Shown here: positions 5,228-13,200 of the stretch, in pieces | Numbering within the stretch: the first letter of the stretch is position 1 | Layout of the letters: each line of letters starts with the position of its first letter | Origin: a virus | Virus record (IMG/VR): IMGVR_UViG_3300032083_001599 | Location: 1 to 64,000 of that record | DNA: 64,000 nucleotides | Reading direction: 5' to 3' (one strand) | Notes under the pieces: generated by a model | Told to the model about the DNA's origin: nothing | The model's input: the letters and a program-made list of their open reading frames with translations, nothing else | The model's database searches: none | Position numbers and translations under genes: made by a program

Positions 5228-5279
5228 TCTGAGTATCATTGAGGGGGACCTACATCATGACACTCTGAGTATCACTTAG
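5228..5279 (+). repeat. Imperfect direct repeat tctgagtatca
   Basis: TCTGAGTATCATTGAG (5228-5243) and TCTGAGTATCACTTAG (5264-5279) match at 14 of 16 positions. They share the TCTGAG core with the triple repeat at 4909-4939, so CTGAG elements lie on both sides of the promoter. Confidence 0.6.
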
Positions 5280-5338
5280 TACGCACACAGTTCTTATTAG
5301 ACAGTGGTTTAAATTTGATGGGTCCTTGTAACCTACAA

Positions 5339-5412
5339 CGAACCGAATTCGCGATCGATATATCAATGGAATAAAAAAAAATTCTGATATATAAGAATGA
5401 CTCCCAGGTTCG
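5339..5412 (+). other. Nested hairpin upstream of AbrB-like gene
   Basis: Inner stem: ATATATCA (5358-5365) with TGATATAT (5385-5392), then an ATG bulge, then GAAT (5369-5372) with ATTC (5381-5384), around an 8-A loop. Outer stem: CGAACC (5339-5344) with GGTTCG (5407-5412). The structure ends 4 nt before the ATG at 5417 and could control its translation or act as a DNA site. Confidence 0.5.
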
Positions 5413-5416
5413 CGTA

Positions 5417-5596
5417 ATGGAAAAAAAATCTCACAGAATTCTAACCAGTGTAAGGATCGACCCTGTTTCTGATGAGTATATCGTGAGTCTGCCTGAGTCT
5501 TTCATTAATGAATTAGATTGGTATGAGGGTACTGAGGTTGCGATGAATCTTGATGTAGATGGAATCTTCCTAGAAGAGAAATATGATGAAGACTGA
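5417..5596 (+). CDS. AbrB/SpoVT-like small DNA-binding protein, 59 aa
   Basis: The product begins MEKKSHRILTSVRIDPVSDE. The core reads EYIVSLPESFINELDWYEGT followed by EVAMNLDVDGIFLEEK, matching the swapped-hairpin AbrB/SpoVT/MazE pattern: beta strand, 'I-x-L-P', helix ending in 'L-x-W-x-x-G', then two strands. Proteins of this family bind DNA as dimers and act as transcription regulators or antitoxins. No toxin partner is recognisable next door. A long structured leader precedes it. The overlapping gene at 5583 suggests coupled translation. The family call is by pattern only. Confidence 0.55.
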   Translation: MEKKSHRILTSVRIDPVSDEYIVSLPESFINELDWYEGTEVAMNLDVDGIFLEEKYDED

Positions 5597-5750
5597 GACT
5601 ATCTTTCATGTATATTCAGGGAATGAATGTATCTTTGCTAATCTCACACCAGCTCAATTAAAAGAGAAAATCAAAGGGAGTGAAATCGACCTGACAGATC
5701 ACGAAGTTGAGATGGTAAGGGGTGATGTTGACCCAGATGCGTCCTATTGA
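5583..5750 (+). CDS. Small hypothetical protein, 55 aa
   Basis: ATG 5583 (or ATG 5586) overlaps the end of the AbrB-like gene by 14 nt; stop TGA is at 5748-5750. The product begins MMKTETIFHVYSGNECIFAN and continues with an L-T-P-x-Q-L-K-E-K-I helix, then an acidic tail. The stop codon is embedded in the -35 element of the next promoter. Function unknown. Confidence 0.55.
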   Translation: MMKTETIFHVYSGNECIFANLTPAQLKEKIKGSEIDLTDHEVEMVRGDVDPDASY

Positions 5751-5775
5751 CGGATCATATATAAACTGTTAGAAT
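5747..5775 (+). promoter_or_regulatory. Near-consensus sigma70 promoter
   Basis: TTGACG (5747-5752), a 17-nt spacer and TAGAAT (5770-5775) each match the consensus at 5 of 6 positions with ideal spacing. The expected start near 5783 is 14 nt before the ATG at 5797. It drives the glycosyltransferase-like gene and the coupled small genes after it. Confidence 0.7.
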
Positions 5776-5796
5776 GATGATGCGTAATTAATCGTT

Positions 5797-6555
5797 ATGG
5801 CTAAAGGATTTACTGTTAAAGCAAAAGCGCCCCAAGCAAAGGATAAAGAACCAGAATGGGATTATGATGCTGCCCGTGAGATGCTTAAGGGCAAAGCAAT
5901 TGTATTCTGTCTTCCTGGTCGGGGTTGTTCATATCAATTCATGAAGTCGTTCCTGCAGCTAAGTTTCGACTTAGTACAGATGGGCGCGAGTATTCAGATT
6001 TCACAAGACTACAGCAGCATGGTTAACTTTGCTCGTTGTAAGTGTCTTGGAGCAAATGTATTGCGTGGACCAGATCAGATTCCATGGGACGGCAAACTGA
6101 AGTATGACTATCAGTTGTGGATCGACTCTGATATTGTATTCAATACTGAGAAGTTCTTGCAGTTGGTTCTCATGGACAAACAGATTGCAGCTGGTTGGTA
6201 CATGACTGAAGATGGTCGTACTACTTCTGTTGCACATTGGTTGGATGAAGGAGACTTCCGTAATAACGGTGGTGTCATGAATCATGAGACTGGTGAAACG
6301 ATGACTAAGCGTAAGAAGCCTTTCACGGTAGACTACACAGGTTTCGGATGGGTACTCATCAAGCATGGCGTCTTTGAGCATGCTGAAATGAAGTATCCAT
6401 GGTTTGCACCCAAGATGCAAGTCTTTGAGTCTGGGGATGTCCAGGACATGTGTGGAGAGGATGTGAGTTTCTGTCTGGATGCAATCGAAGCAGGAATCGA
6501 TATTTGGTGTGATCCTCGTATCAGAGTTGGTCACGAGAAGATGCGGGTTATCTGA
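5797..6555 (+). CDS. Glycosyltransferase-like (GT-A fold) protein, 252 aa
   Basis: After a lysine-rich N-terminus, the chain shows a GT-A-like layout: a strand and loop AIVFCLPGRGCS (about residues 34-45), a D-x-D motif in LWIDSDIVF (about 109-117) that would bind metal and sugar nucleotide, a G-F-G-W-V-L-I segment (about 182-188) and an acidic GEDVSFCLDA (about 220-229), the usual place of the catalytic acid/acceptor region in GT2-type enzymes. Similar proteins occur in T4-like cyanophages. Substrate is unknown; DNA, capsid or host envelope are possible acceptors. It is the first gene after the promoter at 5747, and its stop overlaps the next start (TGATG). Confidence 0.6.
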   Translation: MAKGFTVKAKAPQAKDKEPEWDYDAAREMLKGKAIVFCLPGRGCSYQFMKSFLQLSFDLVQMGASIQISQDYSSMVNFARCKCLGANVLRGPDQIPWDGKLKYDYQLWIDSDIVFNTEKFLQLVLMDKQIAAGWYMTEDGRTTSVAHWLDEGDFRNNGGVMNHETGETMTKRKKPFTVDYTGFGWVLIKHGVFEHAEMKYPWFAPKMQVFESGDVQDMCGEDVSFCLDAIEAGIDIWCDPRIRVGHEKMRVI

Positions 6556-6725
6556 TGGAACGGACAGTCTACACAATCTATGTTGATGGGTCTGAGAGAC
6601 ACACCGATGTAAGTGAAGACGAGTTCATGTATATCATGGAGGGGTATGCTCTCTCATTTTATGAGACAGGTGCCCCTGCCCCTCACAGAATTTCACATAT
6701 TATGAAGGAACTTAAAAATGGCTAA
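6555..6725 (+). CDS. Small hypothetical protein, 56 aa
   Basis: ATG 6555 overlaps the upstream TGA; the frame ends with TAA at 6723-6725. The product begins MERTVYTIYVDGSERHTDVS and includes a helix (EDEFMYIMEGYALSFYET) and a basic end (RISHIMKELKNG). It overlaps the next gene by 8 nt. Function unknown. Confidence 0.6.
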   Translation: MERTVYTIYVDGSERHTDVSEDEFMYIMEGYALSFYETGAPAPHRISHIMKELKNG

Positions 6726-6864
6726 GGTAAAAAAATCGCTAAGTGGTGGTTCATTCATCGAAGCGACCCCCAAAAAAACTCGTCAAGGAATGGGTAAGCA
6801 TACAAAACTTAGCGCGACGAGCGCGAACGCTCGTAAGAAGCGTTATCGTGGACAAGGTAAGTGA
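6718..6864 (+). CDS. Small very basic protein, 48 aa
   Basis: ATG 6718 to TGA 6862-6864 gives MAKVKKSLSGGSFIEATPKK followed by T-R-Q-G-M-G-K-H-T-K and a C-terminal K-K-R-Y-R-G-Q-G-K. It is strongly basic, glycine-rich and without hydrophobic core, so it is likely disordered and nucleic-acid binding or ribosome-associated. From memory, short proteins with this 'R-Q-G-x-G-K-H-T-K' pattern recur in cyanophages. It overlaps the next GTG start by 4 nt. Confidence 0.6.
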   Translation: MAKVKKSLSGGSFIEATPKKTRQGMGKHTKLSATSANARKKRYRGQGK

Positions 6865-7064
6865 GACCAGAGACTCGTGAATCCATGGAGATGTTATTCT
6901 CTGCTAAGTGGAACTTACCAAAAGCTGCTAGGAATGCTAACCTAACTAATAAAGAAATGAAGATTACATTCAATGAGTATTGTGCTTTTCATCCTCCAAG
7001 TTGGGCAATAGAAAATGAGTCAATTAATTATCAATCTTCCACCGCAAAAAGTCTGGGTTCGTAA
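6861..7064 (+). CDS. Small HTH-like protein, 67 aa (possible late-transcription accessory factor)
   Basis: GTG start at 6861 overlaps the upstream stop (GTGA); ATG 6885 is an in-frame alternative. Residues 16-38 (AKWNLPKAARNANLTNKEMK) read as a helix-turn-helix: a helix with A-A-R, a short turn, and a second polar helix. This, and its place just before late genes, makes a gp33-type co-activator of late transcription conceivable, but similarity to gp33 could not be tested. It overlaps the next gene by 50 nt. Confidence 0.5.
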   Translation: MRPETRESMEMLFSAKWNLPKAARNANLTNKEMKITFNEYCAFHPPSWAIENESINYQSSTAKSLGS

Positions 7065-7668
7065 AGAATACCTTAGAGATTTCCAAGATGGATTTGGTGA
7101 GTTTGTAGAGGGCGTTTGGGTATCGTGTAAATCGATACCTGGACGCGCTTTTTATTTTGAGACATACTTACCAAAGTATGCAGCAATGTTTGACAAGCTT
7201 CCAATTTCCGCCTTTTGCTCGCGTCCAGAGACACCTGACCCTGATTTAGATCTACCTAACCTTCAGTTCTGGAACTGTATGGACTATGGCGTCAGATGCC
7301 TTGAGAAGCAGTTCATCGGGTCAATGGACTTCCAAGTACGCACACGCAACTTTGGCACCCTTAACGGCGAATATTGCTTCACTTTAGATAACTTTCATCC
7401 AGACACAGATACTACAAATACCAATGTGAGTGAAATTCCTGACGAACATAAGTCGCATAATTGTATTGAGCTTGAGAATGGTCAATTTTGTTTGTATCCT
7501 AATAACCGAACACGAATCTTTGATTTGTCCATTACACCTGAAGAACCACTTATACCAGACTTCAAAGTAAGTACACATTACTTTCAAGTAGAGAATGGTA
7601 TTAGATGGGGTAGACTAGGAGATACTGATGAATATTTCTGGGAGACAGAATCAGAGAAGAAGGAATAA
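7015..7668 (+). CDS. Conserved-looking cyanophage hypothetical protein, 217 aa
   Basis: The product begins MSQLIINLPPQKVWVRKEYL and continues with RDFQDGFGEFVEGVWVSCKS, a beta-rich, aromatic protein with many prolines and cysteines (PISAFCSRPETPDPDLDLPN, LQFWNCMDYGVRCLEKQF). I associate the N-terminal pattern with a widespread cyanophage protein of unknown function located just before gp25. ATG 7015 lies inside the upstream gene; no good start exists later without losing the conserved N-terminus. It might be a structural or nucleic-acid-related protein; nothing decides. Confidence 0.65.
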   Translation: MSQLIINLPPQKVWVRKEYLRDFQDGFGEFVEGVWVSCKSIPGRAFYFETYLPKYAAMFDKLPISAFCSRPETPDPDLDLPNLQFWNCMDYGVRCLEKQFIGSMDFQVRTRNFGTLNGEYCFTLDNFHPDTDTTNTNVSEIPDEHKSHNCIELENGQFCLYPNNRTRIFDLSITPEEPLIPDFKVSTHYFQVENGIRWGRLGDTDEYFWETESEKKE

Positions 7669-7671
7669 ATA
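7664..7671 (+). promoter_or_regulatory. Candidate late promoter AATAAATA
   Basis: AATAAATA differs from the T4 late consensus TATAAATA at the first base. It is 26 nt before the ATG of the 49-aa gene at 7697, the spacing seen for other late promoters here. Confidence 0.4.
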
Positions 7672-7696
7672 ATCTTATAATATTATAATAAAGAAA

Positions 7697-7846
7697 ATGG
7701 ATGACGATCTCATTGTAAATATGGACGGTGGCGTTGGTGGTTCGTGGGAAGTTAAGACTGATCGCAAAAAATCAGACAAAATTCTTCGTGAAGTAGCTGG
7801 TGATTATAAAAATGATGATACTGAACCAGGTCTCCTTCAAGAGTGA
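7697..7846 (+). CDS. Small acidic hypothetical protein, 49 aa
   Basis: ATG 7697 to TGA 7844-7846 gives MDDDLIVNMDGGVGGSWEVK followed by a lysine/aspartate-rich tail ending GLLQE. It is hydrophilic and probably mostly disordered. It sits between two late-promoter-like octamers and is probably a late gene. Function unknown. Confidence 0.55.
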   Translation: MDDDLIVNMDGGVGGSWEVKTDRKKSDKILREVAGDYKNDDTEPGLLQE

Positions 7847-7847
7847 C

Positions 7848-7855
7848 TATAAATA
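7848..7855 (+). promoter_or_regulatory. Late promoter TATAAATA
   Basis: A perfect T4 late promoter octamer stands 24 nt before the GTG start of gp25. It would be recognised by the gp55 sigma factor encoded at 63170. Confidence 0.75.
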
Positions 7856-7878
7856 AGCTTGATATTTAGTGTCATTTA

Positions 7879-8277
7879 GTGGCTGAAACCAATTCACGGG
7901 CATTTCAGGATATCAGTTTATCCTTTAACGCACACCCTGTTACTGGTGATATACAAGTTCTCAGGAATGAGGACGCGATTAAGCGTGCTGTAAGGAACTT
8001 AGTCCAAACAATTCCTGGTGAGAGACCGTTTCAGTCTTCGGTTGGTACTGATATTACTAGTTCACTGTTCGATTTCGTTGATTTTGGTACAGCAAATCTA
8101 ATTTCTCAACAAATTTTTGATGTTCTATCAAATTTTGAAGGTAGAATTGCAAACATCAAGGTTGTGGTAACACCAAATCCTGATGGAAATGCATTTGATA
8201 TTATAATTAGTTACGATATTGTTGGTGAGGAGTTCCCAAGACAAGAATTTGAGTTTCTTTTAGAGCCAACTAGGTAA
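7879..8277 (+). CDS. gp25: Baseplate wedge protein gp25
   Basis: At 132 aa it has the same length as T4 gp25. The pattern A-I-K-R-A-V-R-N-L-V-Q-T-I-P-G-E-R-P-F-Q (about residues 28-50) and the C-terminal strand EEFPRQEFEFLLEPTR are typical of the gp25/lysozyme-like (GPW/gp25) family. The protein sits at the hub-proximal end of the baseplate wedge and starts sheath polymerisation. I accept GTG 7879 because no ATG is available before the conserved core and a perfect late promoter lies 24 nt upstream. gp6 follows 4 nt downstream. Confidence 0.92.
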   Translation: MAETNSRAFQDISLSFNAHPVTGDIQVLRNEDAIKRAVRNLVQTIPGERPFQSSVGTDITSSLFDFVDFGTANLISQQIFDVLSNFEGRIANIKVVVTPNPDGNAFDIIISYDIVGEEFPRQEFEFLLEPTR

Positions 8278-8281
8278 GAAA

Positions 8282-10201
8282 ATGCCATCATTTAAGTATA
8301 CCAACCTAAATTTCGATCAAATTAAAAGTTCGATCAAGGATTATCTGAGATCTAACTCAGAATTTTCTGATTTTGACTTTGATGGATCAAATATTTCGCT
8401 GTTGATTGATGTTTTAGCGTATAATACTTATATTACAGCATTCAATAGTAATATGGTTGCTAATGAATCCTTCTTGGATTCAGCAACTCTACGAGAAAAT
8501 GTAGTTTCTCTTGCAAGAAACATTGGATATGTTCCTAGATCACGAAAAGCAGCAGAAGCAATCGTTAGCTTTCCGTTTAAATTCAATGGAAACAGCACAA
8601 CTGTTACTCTGAAGAAGGGTTTAGTATTAGTTGGCGGTATTGATAATACTTCTTATGTCTTTTCTATCCCAGAAGACATCATTGCAACCAGTCCAATTGA
8701 TGTTGGTGGTGTTGTGGGAGCAAATCCTCCAAGGACAGCAACCTTTTCTAACATAAAAGTTTATCAAGGATCACTTTTAACAAAATCTTGGGGAGTAAAT
8801 GGTAGCTCAGACCAAAGATTCATCATTGAAAACTCAAATGTCGATATTGATACTCTCAGAGTCGATGTTAAGAAGTCTGGTGCGACTGCAGGACTATCTT
8901 TTTCAAAGGTTGACAATATTACTAACATCACAAAGGACTCAAACATCTACTTAATTCAAGAAGCTCCTAATGAGACTTATGAATTGCTATTTGGAGATGG
9001 TCTTTTTGGTACAAAATTAGAACAGGGTGATGAAATTAGTATTAGTTATATTATTACTGACGGAAAATTTGGTAACGAAGGAAAAAATTTCACTTTTTCT
9101 GGCGATGTAAGGAACGATGCTAATAATTCTATAACATCCACTAATGTTATTAACATCGTTACCTCTCAGACCGCCCGTAATGGTTCTGATATTGAGCCAA
9201 TTGACTCTATACGATACTTTGCACCTAGAATGTACTCCGCACAAAACAGAGCGGTTACACCTAAGGACTATGAATCTATTATTCAGAGGATTTATCCAAA
9301 TACAGAGTCGGTTTCTGTTGTTGGTGGGGAAGAATTAGACCCTCCAGAGTTTGGAACTGTCGTTTTAAGTATTAAACCTGTAAATGGTACATTTTTATCT
9401 GACTTTACCAAGCAAAATATTTTAAATGATCTAAAAAATTACTCAATCGCTGGTATTAACCAAAGAATTGAAGATTTGAGGGTTTTGTATATTGAATTAG
9501 ACACTTCTGTTTATTATAACAACAATGTTTTTGATGATGCGAACGAATTAAAGGCACAAATTACCGAATCTTTAACAACTTACGGGAAATCTACTAATTT
9601 GAACAAATTTGGGGGTAGATTTAAGTATTCCGAGTCTCAGAATATTATTGATAGGACAAATTCTGCTATTACATCTAACATTACAAAAGTTACAATTCGT
9701 AGAGACTTAAAAGTAATTAAAGATGCTACAGCTCAATACGAATTATGTTTTGGTAACCAGTTTAATATTCTGCCAGGAGGTGGTACGATCAAATCAAGTG
9801 GATTTACAATTTCAGGTGATCCAGAAATCGTATATTTGACTGATATTCCTAGAGATGATGGTAGATATGGGGATATCGCTATATTTAAACCAGCAAAACT
9901 ACAAGGTGAGTCTGCAGAAGTTGTAGTTAAGTCTGCAGGTACTGTTGATTACTTAAAAGGTGAGATTTTACTCAATGCAGTTACCATTAGCTCTACAGCG
10001 ATTGGTGATAATATTGTTGAAGTTCAAGCATATCCTGAGTCAAACGATATTATCGGATTGAAGGATATCTATTTAAGTCTAGATCTCTCAAATTCTGAGA
10101 TAAATATCGTGAGAGACACGATTTCCTCTGGCCAGCAAATCTCTGGTATTGGATATCAAATCACATCCAGTTACTCCAACGGATCGCTAATCAGACAGTA
10201 G
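8282..10201 (+). CDS. gp6: Baseplate wedge protein gp6
   Basis: The 639-aa product is close to T4 gp6 (660 aa). The N-terminus (YTNLNFDQIKSSIKDYLRSN, then F.DFDFDGSNISLLIDVLAYNTY) and the middle R-Y-F-A-P-R-M-Y-S-A-Q-N-R-A-V-T (about residues 311-326) followed by KDYESIIQRIYP are typical of the gp6/J baseplate family. gp6 forms the continuous ring of the inner baseplate. It lies between gp25 and the giant gene in the gp7 position, as in T4 order. Confidence 0.92.
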   Translation: MPSFKYTNLNFDQIKSSIKDYLRSNSEFSDFDFDGSNISLLIDVLAYNTYITAFNSNMVANESFLDSATLRENVVSLARNIGYVPRSRKAAEAIVSFPFKFNGNSTTVTLKKGLVLVGGIDNTSYVFSIPEDIIATSPIDVGGVVGANPPRTATFSNIKVYQGSLLTKSWGVNGSSDQRFIIENSNVDIDTLRVDVKKSGATAGLSFSKVDNITNITKDSNIYLIQEAPNETYELLFGDGLFGTKLEQGDEISISYIITDGKFGNEGKNFTFSGDVRNDANNSITSTNVINIVTSQTARNGSDIEPIDSIRYFAPRMYSAQNRAVTPKDYESIIQRIYPNTESVSVVGGEELDPPEFGTVVLSIKPVNGTFLSDFTKQNILNDLKNYSIAGINQRIEDLRVLYIELDTSVYYNNNVFDDANELKAQITESLTTYGKSTNLNKFGGRFKYSESQNIIDRTNSAITSNITKVTIRRDLKVIKDATAQYELCFGNQFNILPGGGTIKSSGFTISGDPEIVYLTDIPRDDGRYGDIAIFKPAKLQGESAEVVVKSAGTVDYLKGEILLNAVTISSTAIGDNIVEVQAYPESNDIIGLKDIYLSLDLSNSEINIVRDTISSGQQISGIGYQITSSYSNGSLIRQ

Positions 10202-10202
10202 G

Positions 10203-13200
10203 ATGATAGAGACAAACTCCCCGCTAAGCCCAAGAGTAAAGACTTATCAGATTGTTTCTGAATCTATACCCGAATTTGCGGTCTCAGAAAACCCAAAATT
10301 TGCTGAGTTTCTAAAACAATATTATATCTCCCAAGATTATCAAGGTGGTCCGGCAGATATTGCTGAGAATATTGACGCATATCTTAAGATTGATAATCTT
10401 ACTGTAGATGTCATCAAAGGAGGTACAAATCTTGCTAGTGATATCTCAGATAGTGATGATACTATCTCGGTAACAAGCACGGATGGATATCCCGAAAAAC
10501 ATGGTCTTATTAAGATTGATAGTGAAATTATAACTTATGCAGACAAGACTGAAAATAGTTTTACTGGATGTACGAGAGGGTTCAGCGGGATTAGTTCCTA
10601 TACTGCACCTAATAATAATGAAGATCTAGTATGGGAATCAACAGTTGCTTCCTCACATACTACAGGATCAATAGTTCAAAATGTTAGTGCTCTTTTCTTA
10701 AAAGAGTTCTATAAAAAATTGAAGGCGATGTATACTCCTGGATTAGAGGGAGTAAACCTATCACCACAGCTGGATATTAATAATTTCATCAAAGAGGCAA
10801 GAAGTCTCTATGAATCGAAGGGTACAGAAGATTCATTTAAGATTCTGTTCAAAGCTTTATTTGGAATCGATCCAAAAATCAATGATCTTGAAAAGTACCT
10901 GATCAAACCATCATATGCAAATTATGTAAGAAGAAAAACACTTTCTCTTGAGTTAATTTCCGGTAACCCAGCAAATTTGGTTGGCGAAACATTATATCAA
11001 GATAATGACCCTACAAATGATAAAGTTAATGCAGCTTCTGGTCCGATTTCAGAAGTTAGTAACATCAGAGATAATTACTACAAAATCTCTCTATTCACTG
11101 GTTTTGATGAGAGATCATTAACTGACGGCACATTTGTTGTTCCTGGTAAAACTCGTAATATTGGTGATATTGGGATTGGTGCGTCTGTAATTACTGTTGA
11201 CTCCACAATTGGATTTTCCAGCACTGGAACTTTATCGATTGGATCAACCACATATTCGTATGCAACTAAAAGCATAAGTCAATTTTTTGATGTTACTCCT
11301 GTAGTATCGACGAACATTATAAACAACACAGATATCTCTGCTCCTAACATTGTTTATGGGTTTGAGAATGGCGATTCTTCTAAAAGAGTAGAATTTAAGG
11401 TTACTGGTGTTCTTAGTAAGTTCTTATCTAATGCAGATCTTAGAAATCTAGATAAAGACTCTTCTATTAGAATTAGAAACCTGGGAAGATTAATTGAGAA
11501 CCCAGATACTAATAAATCATACGAAGAAATCTTTTTTAATTCTTGGGTTTACAATACATCTGCAAGATATGAGATTTCTACCTTTTCTGGATCGGGTTTT
11601 GTATTAGATGGAAACATTGATAAGAGTAGTATCCGAAAGAATGATCTTGTTGATATTGTCAACAGAAATTCTGAGTTAGTAGCTGCTACAGCTTTAAGAG
11701 TATCCTCCGTAAACACATCTACAAATACTGTCACTCTTAGTGGTGCTATTCCCACTTTAGATTCGTCACTTTTTTATGATTTAAGAAGAGTACAGAAAAA
11801 AGCAAATTCTAATATTGTACCGATTAGAGGTGGTCAAAATCAATTACTATCGGACATTAATAATACTTATATTGAGACAGAAAATGAGTCTAGCACTGGT
11901 AAAAGAGAAGGTTATGTAGCATCTAGCTCTTTACCTAATTATTTGATTACTGTAGATAAAGTTAGATCTACATTAGTTAACCCTAGTGCTGGTCTCGGGA
12001 ACTTTGATGGATATGATAGCACACAAGATGCATATACTGTCCTAGCGTTTACCAACGATGTTCCATTTAAAACTGGCGAAGAAGTTCTATATGTTCCATC
12101 TGAAGGAACTGTCGGAATTATTGGTCTTGAGCAAAAGGGATATTTTGTAAAAGTTTTAAGTCCTGCTAATAGGATTCAATTATATACATCTAGAGCTTTC
12201 ATCAAAGCAAATCTTCCAGAATATTTCAATCCTACTGGTGTTGGTGGAACACATGATTTCATTCTTGCTAGTCAGGGTAAGCGGGAAATTTTTCCATCCA
12301 GACCTATTCGTAGATTTACTCTAGAACAAGAACTTAAAAGTGGTAGAGAATCAACAACTACATCAGAGATTACTGCTGACGGCAACACAGGTATGCTTGT
12401 CAATGGTCTTGAAGTATTAAATTATAAAGGCGAAAATCAAGTATACTATGGACCATTAAGACAAATTAATGTTCTTAATGGTGGTGTTGGGTATGATGTC
12501 CAAAATCCTCCCAATATTACTATTTCAGACCCATTGGTCAGTGCAGCTAATACTGCCGGATCTATTGTCAGTCTTGCGGGAACTGTCACTTCTGTTTATA
12601 TTGACCCTGTAGAATTTGATATTGATCAAGTTGTTAGTGTTGAGATCTTTGGTGGTAATGGCACTGGAGCATTCGGAAGGGCACTACTTGAGGAAAGATA
12701 CCGGGAGATATCTTTCAGTGGCGTCAGTACCCTTTCTGGCGGTGCTGTAGAAGCAATAAACGATAGGTTTACTTTCCTTTCAAATCATAACTTAGTATCT
12801 GGTAGTAGAATTGTTTACAATAATAATGGAAACAATAATTTAGGTATCGCAACTACCGGAGCTTCAAATGAAGAATTGACCCTAATGAGTGGTCAAGACT
12901 ACTATGTAAGATCTTCTGGCGATAAATCCATCTACTTACATTATACAAAACAAGATGCTGTTGTTGGTATTAATACCATATCAATTTCTGAGGAAGCAGC
13001 TGGATCTAATGCTGGTCAACACATCTTCAGAACTTTTGAAAAGAAAACTACTATTGGTAGAATTATTGTAGAAAATTCTGGTAGTGGATATGCTAGCAGA
13101 AATATTTTAGTGAATCCAGCAGGTATCAATACTTTTAGAGATTATGTGAGCTTTGAAGAACACGGATTTAAAGATGGGGATATTGTAAATTATTCATATG

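Larger units (their letters stand above)
4894..5416 (+). other. 523-nt gene-free region with repeats, promoter and hairpins
   Basis: No convincing gene lies here. It holds TCTCTGAGTG repeats (4909-4939), several TTAAATGTCT-like stretches (4950-5025), a sigma70 promoter (5105-5133), a second set of CTGAG repeats (5205-5279) and a nested hairpin (5339-5412). A 12-codon frame (5165-5203) follows the promoter but lacks a ribosome-binding site. Roles as a replication origin, a structured leader for the AbrB-like gene or a non-coding RNA locus are all open. Confidence 0.6.

Noticed and set aside
1-5796. tRNA genes in the early region
   Set aside because: I looked for T-arm (GGTTCGA) and acceptor pairing; the GGTTCG at 5407 belongs to a hairpin with CGAACC at 5339 and no cloverleaf can be drawn.
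6001-6576. 191-codon open frame on the minus strand opposite the glycosyltransferase-like gene
   Set aside because: It lies wholly antisense to a well-supported gene with promoter and motifs, has a low-complexity, cysteine/histidine-scattered translation and no start signals.
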